Assembly: GCA_017438675.1 (NCBI GenBank)
Contig: JAFRUW010000168.1
Span: forward strand, 1 to 11,188
DNA from: Oscillospiraceae bacterium
Lineage (GTDB): Bacteria > Bacillota > Clostridia > Oscillospirales > Oscillospiraceae
Length of the DNA: 11,188 bases
Direction of reading: 5' to 3'
Shown: in pieces, positions 6,120 through 11,188 of the stretch
Layout: every line of letters begins with the position of its first letter
Position numbering within the stretch: the stretch's first letter is position 1
Translations under genes and position numbers: made by a program
Notes under the pieces: generated by a model
The model's database searches: none
What the model saw: only the letters and a program-made list of their open reading frames with translations
What the model was told of the DNA's origin: nothing

Positions 6120-8216
6120 ATGGGAACTGTATTTGAGCGTTTTGGAAGTCTTGTCTTCGACGACAGGGTTATGAAAGCGATGCTGCCCGCGAAGGTCTAT
6201 AATTCGCTGAAGAAGACCATCGATGATGGCGCGCAGCTTGATATAGGCGTAGCCAACGCCGTGGCCAATGCCATGAAGGATTGGGCGGTGAAGAACGGGG
6301 CTACACATTACACCCACTGGTTCCAGCCCCTCACCGGTATCACCGCGGAAAAGCATGACAGCTTTATCACTCCCGCCCCCGACGGCGGCGTCATCATGGA
6401 GTTCTCCGGCAAAGAGCTTATAAAGGGTGAGCCGGACGCGTCATCCTTCCCCTCGGGCGGCCTGAGAGCCACCTTTGAGGCGAGAGGCTACACCGCTTGG
6501 GATCCCACCTCCTACGCTTTTATTAAAGGAAAGACGCTTTGCATACCCACCGCTTTCTGCTCCTACGGCGGCGAAGCGCTGGACAAGAAGACACCGCTGC
6601 TCCGCTCCATGGAGGCGCTGAGCAGAGAGGCGATAAGAATACTGAGGTTGTTCGGCAATACCACGGCCAAGCGCGTCACCTCCGAAGTGGGTCCGGAGCA
6701 CGAGTACTTCCTCGTTGATAAGGAGATGTACAAAAATCGCCGTGACCTGAACTTCACCGGCAGAACGCTGTTCGGCGCAATGCCCCCCAAGGGTCAGGAG
6801 ATGGACGATCACTATTTCGGCGTCATCAAGCCGAGAGTCGCGGCCTATATGGAGGATCTGAACGAGGAGCTGTGGAAGCTTGGCATCCTTGCCAAGACGG
6901 AGCACAACGAGGTGGCCCCCGCTCAGCATGAGCTGGCCCCCATTTATTCCACCACGAATATCGCAACAGATCACAACCAGCTCACCATGGAGATCATGCA
7001 GAAGGTGGCGTCACGGCATGATCTGGTCTGCCTCCTCCATGAGAAGCCCTTTGCCGGTGTGAACGGCAGCGGCAAGCATAACAACTGGTCCATATCCACC
7101 GACACGGGGTTAAGGCTTCTCTCTCCCGGTGAGACGCCCTACGAGAACGCACAGTTCCTGCTGTTCCTCTGCGCCGTTATAAAGGCAGTGGACGACTATC
7201 AGGATCTTCTCAGGATCACGGTGGCAACGGCAGGCAACGATCACCGCCTGGGCGCGAACGAAGCGCCTCCGGCTGTGGTGTCCATGTTCTTAGGCGACGA
7301 GCTGACGGCGATCCTCGACGCCATAGAGAACGACAAGCCCTACACCGCCGCGGAAAAGACACAGATGAAGCTGGGCGTCGATGTGCTCCCCAAGTTCAAC
7401 CGCGACGCCACGGACAGAAACAGAACATCTCCCTTTGCCTTCACCGGCAATAAGTTTGAGTTCAGAATGCTGGGCTCCTCAAACAGCATCGCCTGTGCCA
7501 ACATCATGCTGAACAGCGCGGTGGCGGAGAGCTTACGCATATACGCGGATACGCTGGAAGGGGCGGAGGACTTTGAAACCGCCCTCCACGACATGATAAA
7601 AGAGACCATAAAGGATCACAAGAGGATCATATTCAACGGCAACGGCTACGACGACGCGTGGATAAAGGAGGCGACGGAGGTCCGCGGCCTTATGAACTAC
7701 CGCACCACAGCCGACTGCCTGCCTCACCTTATGGACAAGAAGAATGTGGATATGCTCCTGGGCCTTGGCGTATACACCGAGCCGGAGCTGAGATCCCGCT
7801 ATGAGATCACCCTTGACAACTACTGCAAGGCGGTGCTCATCGAGGCGAACACCATGGTCCAGATGGCGAGGACGGAGATTTCCCCGGCAATTCAGAACTA
7901 TGCGCTGGCGGTTGCAAAGAGCGTAAAGACAAAGCGCGCCGTTGACGACAGCATAAAGTGCGACTATGAGAGCGGGCTTGTAAAAAAGCTCACAGATCTC
8001 GTTGATGAGATAGCCGTTAAAACCGATGCGCTCGAAAAGGCGATCATCAGGCTCAAGGGTGTGGACACAGTGGGCGAAGAGGCGGATCTGATCCGGGATT
8101 CCATCCTTGAAAAGATGAGCGAGCTCCGCATTCCCTGCGACGAGGCGGAGACGCTGACAGCCAGAGAGTACTGGCCGTTCCCCACATACGGCGATCTGCT
8201 GTTTGGGGTCAGATAA
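6120..8216 (+). CDS. glnN: Glutamine synthetase type III
   Basis: This enzyme makes glutamine from glutamate, ammonia and ATP in the cytoplasm. Its 698 residues match the large GSIII family (about 700), much longer than GSI. Motifs seen: THWFQPLTGITAEKHDSF near residues 63-80, the SSFPSGGLRATFEARGYTAW block near 106-125, GPEHEYFLVD at 191-200 (usually GPEQEYF, so H194 is a mild variant), AQHELAP, NGSGKHNNWS at 315-324, and NRTSPFAFTGNKFEFR at 434-449. I chose the ATG at 6120 because AGGAG sits seven bases upstream; the in-frame ATG at 6096 lies inside the leader hairpin. The gene is followed after 42 bases by the ammonium channel with no terminator between, so they are probably co-transcribed. 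Control is likely by the structured leader and the shared operator region. Confidence 0.97.
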   Translation: MGTVFERFGSLVFDDRVMKAMLPAKVYNSLKKTIDDGAQLDIGVANAVANAMKDWAVKNGATHYTHWFQPLTGITAEKHDSFITPAPDGGVIMEFSGKELIKGEPDASSFPSGGLRATFEARGYTAWDPTSYAFIKGKTLCIPTAFCSYGGEALDKKTPLLRSMEALSREAIRILRLFGNTTAKRVTSEVGPEHEYFLVDKEMYKNRRDLNFTGRTLFGAMPPKGQEMDDHYFGVIKPRVAAYMEDLNEELWKLGILAKTEHNEVAPAQHELAPIYSTTNIATDHNQLTMEIMQKVASRHDLVCLLHEKPFAGVNGSGKHNNWSISTDTGLRLLSPGETPYENAQFLLFLCAVIKAVDDYQDLLRITVATAGNDHRLGANEAPPAVVSMFLGDELTAILDAIENDKPYTAAEKTQMKLGVDVLPKFNRDATDRNRTSPFAFTGNKFEFRMLGSSNSIACANIMLNSAVAESLRIYADTLEGAEDFETALHDMIKETIKDHKRIIFNGNGYDDAWIKEATEVRGLMNYRTTADCLPHLMDKKNVDMLLGLGVYTEPELRSRYEITLDNYCKAVLIEANTMVQMARTEISPAIQNYALAVAKSVKTKRAVDDSIKCDYESGLVKKLTDLVDEIAVKTDALEKAIIRLKGVDTVGEEADLIRDSILEKMSELRIPCDEAETLTAREYWPFPTYGDLLFGVR

Positions 8217-8258
8217 ACGGTTAATCAGATATGTGTGATAAACAGGAGATGAATATAA

Positions 8259-10022
8259 ATGAACGACGCAATTAGAGAATTGGTAGCGGAAGCCACAACA
8301 AGCCAGGTATTTGCCGTATGGTTCCTGATCGGAGCGGCGTTGGTATTTTGGATGCAGGCAGGATTTGCAATGGTTGAAGCCGGATTTACGAGAGCAAAGA
8401 ACACCGGCAACATCATTATGAAAAACCTGATGGACTTCTGTATTGGTACGGTGGTGTTTATCCTGATCGGCTTCTCGCTGCTTATGGGTGAGGACCTTAT
8501 AGGCTTCATCGGCAAACCGGGATTTGACCTCTTTACTTCCTACGCGAATTTTGATTTTTCAAGCTTTGTTTTTAACCTGGTCTTCTGCGCGACTACGGCA
8601 ACTATTGTTTCCGGATCGATGGCAGAGCGCACCAAGTTCCTGTCCTATTGTATTTACTCGGCTGTTATTTCCGCCCTCATTTATCCCATCGAAGCCCACT
8701 GGATCTGGGGCGGCGGCTGGCTGGCGGGTCTGGGATTCCACGATTTTGCGGGTTCCTGCGCTATACATATGGTCGGCGGTATTTCCGCCCTTATAGGCGC
8801 CAAGATCCTCGGGCCGCGTATCGGCAAATTCAAGAGGGATAAGGACGGCAAGGTCATAAAGGTGAACGCGTTCCCCGGTCACAACATCGCACTGGGTGCG
8901 TTAGGCGTATTCATCCTTTGGCTTGGCTGGTACGGATTTAACGGCGCAGCTGCAACATCCGTTGAGCAAATGGGTTCCATCTTCCTCACAACGACCGTTG
9001 CCCCGGCAGTAGCAACAGTGGTGTGTATGATTTTCACCTGGCTGAAATACGGAAAACCCGATGTTTCCATGTGCTTAAACGCTTCCCTTGCCGGTCTGGT
9101 TGCAATCACTGCCGGCTGTGACGTTACAGATTGCGTTGGCGCATTGTGCATAGGAGCTGTTTCCGGTGTGCTCGTAGTTTTCGGTGTATGGCTCCTTGAT
9201 TACAAGCTGCATATCGATGATCCTGTCGGTGCTGTTGCGGTTCACTGCCTTAACGGTATATGGGGTACGATTGCCGTAGGTCTGTTTGCCACATCTTCGG
9301 CTCCCGGCTACTCTATCACAAATGCGGCGGGTGAGACGATTACCGGTCTGTTCTACGGCGGCGGCTTCCAGCTCCTTGGATTGCAGCTCCTTGGATTCAT
9401 ATCTGTTGCCGCATGGACTGCGGTAACGATTACCATAGCGTTCTATATAATCAAGGCAGCTGTAGGTCTTCGTGCAGGCCGTGATGAAGAGATACTCGGC
9501 CTTGATGTTACCGAGCATGGTCTGCAGAGTGCATACGCAGGTTTTGCAATGCTGCCTGACGGATCTGAGATCGAAGACGATATGCCGGTAATGGTCGCCG
9601 GTGACATCCCCGCGGCTGAAGCTGTACCTGTTGTGAAGGTGCCGACCTTTGAGGAGGGAACGAGACCGAAGTTCACAAAGGTGGAGATCATCTGCAAGGA
9701 GCACAAGTTCGAAAAGCTGAAGAAGGCCATGATGGATATAGGCATCACGGGCATGACGATGTCCCACGTTCTGGGCTGCGGCGTCCAGAAGGGCACGCCC
9801 GAGTATTACAGAGGCGTTCAGATAGAGCCTACGCTCCTGCCTAAGGTACAGGTCGACATCGTTGTAAGCGCGGTTCCGGTACGCACGGTAATCGAGACGG
9901 CGAAGAAGGTGCTTTACACCGGCCACATCGGCGACGGCAAGATATTTGTCTACGACGTTGAAAACGTGGTCAAGGTCCGCACCGGAGAAGAAGGTTATGA
10001 CGCTCTTCAGGATGTAGAATGA
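8259..10022 (+). CDS. amt: Ammonium channel Amt fused to a C-terminal PII (GlnB/GlnK) domain
   Basis: A 587-residue inner-membrane ammonium channel with its regulator attached. Residues 1 to about 405 form the Amt domain with about 11 membrane helices: VEAGFTRAKNTGN at 39-51, FCATTATIVSGSMAERTKF near 109-127, W150, D162, and the twin pore histidines H170 (CAIHMVGG) and H329 (VAVHCLNGIWG). The position of the E. coli S219 pore serine seems to be A231 (in GFNGAAA). After a linker of about 65 residues, 471-587 form a PII domain: GCGVQKGTPEYYRG with Y517 at the T-loop tyrosine position, LLPKVQVDIVV, TGHIGDGKIFVYDVENVVKVRTGEE. In the usual two-gene arrangement free GlnK blocks the channel; here the PII part is tethered. 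AGGAG lies ten bases before the start. Whether Y517 is uridylylated is unknown. Confidence 0.96.
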   Translation: MNDAIRELVAEATTSQVFAVWFLIGAALVFWMQAGFAMVEAGFTRAKNTGNIIMKNLMDFCIGTVVFILIGFSLLMGEDLIGFIGKPGFDLFTSYANFDFSSFVFNLVFCATTATIVSGSMAERTKFLSYCIYSAVISALIYPIEAHWIWGGGWLAGLGFHDFAGSCAIHMVGGISALIGAKILGPRIGKFKRDKDGKVIKVNAFPGHNIALGALGVFILWLGWYGFNGAAATSVEQMGSIFLTTTVAPAVATVVCMIFTWLKYGKPDVSMCLNASLAGLVAITAGCDVTDCVGALCIGAVSGVLVVFGVWLLDYKLHIDDPVGAVAVHCLNGIWGTIAVGLFATSSAPGYSITNAAGETITGLFYGGGFQLLGLQLLGFISVAAWTAVTITIAFYIIKAAVGLRAGRDEEILGLDVTEHGLQSAYAGFAMLPDGSEIEDDMPVMVAGDIPAAEAVPVVKVPTFEEGTRPKFTKVEIICKEHKFEKLKKAMMDIGITGMTMSHVLGCGVQKGTPEYYRGVQIEPTLLPKVQVDIVVSAVPVRTVIETAKKVLYTGHIGDGKIFVYDVENVVKVRTGEEGYDALQDVE

Positions 10023-10146
10023 TTTGAGAAGAATTTGCGCCTGCTGCAGCGCACACATTGAGTTGTGGAAAAGCACGGTGTATTGATTTGCGAACTTATT
10101 TCGATATTCAAAAGCTGCAAGAGCATTTTCAATAGCATGACGCATT

Positions 10147-10174
10147 TTTGCCGCCGGAATGATCCGGCGGCAAA
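10147..10174 (+). promoter_or_regulatory. Strong hairpin with six-base loop AATGAT upstream of asnB
   Basis: TTTGCCGCCGG (10147-10157) pairs perfectly with CCGGCGGCAAA (10164-10174), leaving loop AATGAT (or a 4-base loop if A and T also pair). The loop has A at position 1 and G at position 4, as in ANTAR RNA targets. No T run follows on either strand, so it is not an ordinary terminator. GGAGG (10195-10199) follows, eight bases before the asnB ATG. In the rest of the 185-base gap after amt I see no convincing promoter, terminator or second partner hairpin, only a weak palindrome TGCGC/GCGCA near 10036-10053. Confidence 0.45.
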
Positions 10175-10207
10175 GGTGCGGTTATACGTTATACGGAGGA
10201 TTAAATT

Positions 10208-11188
10208 ATGTGTTCAATTATCGGTTACTGCGGCACGATCGCAGATATGGAGGCCTTTTTTACGGGCTTCGGCCATACAAAATCGAGGGGCCCGGACGAC
10301 ACCAGGATAATCGACATGGGAAAAGGCGTTTTGGGATTTCACCGCCTGTCCATTATGGGGCTGACGCCCTCGGGAATGCAGCCCTTTGAGCTTGACGGCA
10401 GCTATGTTGTCTGCAACGGCGAGCTCTACGGCTTTGAAAAGGAGAGGGAAGCGCTTAAAAAGAAGGGGTATACATTTCAGTCGGACAGCGACTGTGAGAT
10501 CATCCTTCCCATGTACTTTGAATACGGAACGGACATGTTTTCCATGCTGGACGCGGAGTTTGCCTGCGTGATCTATGACGGCGAGACGAAGGAATACATA
10601 GCAGCCCGGGATCCCATCGGCATAAGACCGCTGTATTACGGCTATGACAGGAACGGAGTCATAGTTTTTGCCAGCGAAGCCAAGAACCTTGTGGGCATCG
10701 CGGAAATAATCATGCCCTTCCCACCGGGACACTATTATAAAGGCGGACAATTTGTCTGCTACAGCGACATCGCGGCGGTGAAAACGGTTTGCTGTGACGA
10801 TCTGGAAACCGCCTGTAAAAAGATACATTACAAGCTGGTTGAGGGCGTCAGAAAGCGCCTTGTTTCCGACGCGAAGGTGGGTTTCCTGCTCTCCGGCGGA
10901 CTTGATTCATCCCTCGTGTGCGCCATTGCGGCGAGAGAAAGCGATACGCCCATAAAGACCTTTGCCATCGGCATGAGCGAGGACGCCATCGACCTGAAGT
11001 ACGCCAGACAGGTTGCGGATTATATCGGCAGCGATCACAGGGAGGTCATTATCACAAGAGACGACGTTATCGCAAACCTTGATACGCTCATACACCTGCT
11101 TGGCACCTACGACATAACCACCATCCGGGCAAGCATGGGCATGTACCTTGTCTGCAAGGCGATCCATGAGGATACCGACGTCCGCGTC
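10208..11188 (+). CDS. asnB: Asparagine synthetase B (glutamine-hydrolysing), 3' end outside window
   Basis: It makes asparagine from aspartate, ATP and glutamine nitrogen. The visible 327 residues start with MCSIIGYCG, so C2 becomes the N-terminal glutaminase nucleophile after removal of Met. Other GATase residues: RGPDD at 27-31, HRLSI at 45-49, CNGE at 69-72, and SDSDCE at 92-97. The synthetase domain begins with the ATP-pyrophosphatase loop FLLSGGLDSS at 226-235, and TYDITTIRASMGMYL lies near the edge. GGAGG with eight-base spacing supports the start. The distance from amt (185 bases) and the hairpin before it suggest that it may be read through from the GSIII promoter or controlled separately. 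Family members usually exceed 500 residues, so roughly a third or more is missing to the right. Confidence 0.97.
   Translation, partial: MCSIIGYCGTIADMEAFFTGFGHTKSRGPDDTRIIDMGKGVLGFHRLSIMGLTPSGMQPFELDGSYVVCNGELYGFEKEREALKKKGYTFQSDSDCEIILPMYFEYGTDMFSMLDAEFACVIYDGETKEYIAARDPIGIRPLYYGYDRNGVIVFASEAKNLVGIAEIIMPFPPGHYYKGGQFVCYSDIAAVKTVCCDDLETACKKIHYKLVEGVRKRLVSDAKVGFLLSGGLDSSLVCAIAARESDTPIKTFAIGMSEDAIDLKYARQVADYIGSDHREVIITRDDVIANLDTLIHLLGTYDITTIRASMGMYLVCKAIHEDTDVRV

Noticed and set aside
9369..9398. Tandem 15-base repeat CAGCTCCTTGGATTG/C inside amt
   Set aside because: It encodes QLLGLQLLGF, and other Amt proteins carry a similar LG-x-Q-x-LG pattern here, so it is probably ordinary helix sequence that happens to repeat at the DNA level.
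10023..10060. Terminator after amt from the palindrome TGCGC...GCGCA
   Set aside because: The stem is short, the loop region is itself palindromic, and no T run follows.
9075..10145. A 356-codon minus-strand open frame opposite amt
   Set aside because: It lies over the well-supported Amt-PII gene, matches no family I know, and has no convincing ribosome site; it is the mirror of a strongly biased coding sequence.

Overview
The window is a nitrogen-assimilation island of the kind found in anaerobic Clostridia (Bacillota; most likely an Oscillospirales/Lachnospirales-type gut or rumen organism, which is inference). The pointers are a type III glutamine synthetase, a glutamate synthase split into separate one-domain genes with ferredoxin modules, an Amt-PII fusion, strong GGAG ribosome sites and a moderately GC-rich composition. 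No mobile element, CRISPR array, tRNA or rRNA was seen.

Layout. Two gene arms diverge from one intergenic region (5736-6119). The left arm is read on the minus strand. In transcription order it holds an 856-residue protein with a RecA/KaiC-like N-terminus and a PEP-synthase-type ATP-grasp domain (3165-5735), a class II glutamine amidotransferase subunit (2019-3113), the FMN/Fe-S synthase subunit of glutamate synthase (643-2019, with its last 45 codons displaced by a frameshift to 515-652), and a poly-ferredoxin subunit that runs off the left edge (1-368). The right arm is read on the plus strand. It holds GSIII (6120-8216), an ammonium channel fused to a PII signalling domain (8259-10022) and asparagine synthetase B, which runs off the right edge (10208-11188).

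The control region is unusually legible. Each arm has a perfect consensus promoter (TTGACA, 17 bases, TATAAT). A 13-base inverted repeat sits midway between the two -35 boxes. The GSIII transcript has a leader of about 150 bases that begins almost at the start site with a six-base-loop hairpin (loop AAAGGC), followed by a second six-base-loop hairpin (TCTGAT) and then a long terminator-like hairpin just before the ribosome site. A second strong hairpin with a six-base loop (AATGAT) lies just upstream of asnB. Loops with A at position 1 and G at position 4 are the hallmark of RNA targets of ANTAR antiterminators. The best candidate for a new system here is therefore an ANTAR-type RNA control of GSIII and possibly asnB, although no ANTAR gene is visible in the window.

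Working together: Amt brings in ammonium and the tethered PII domain probably gates it. GSIII makes glutamine. The split GOGAT passes glutamine nitrogen to 2-oxoglutarate using electrons from ferredoxin modules, and AsnB passes it to aspartate. The ATP-grasp protein shares the GOGAT operon, but its reaction is not known.
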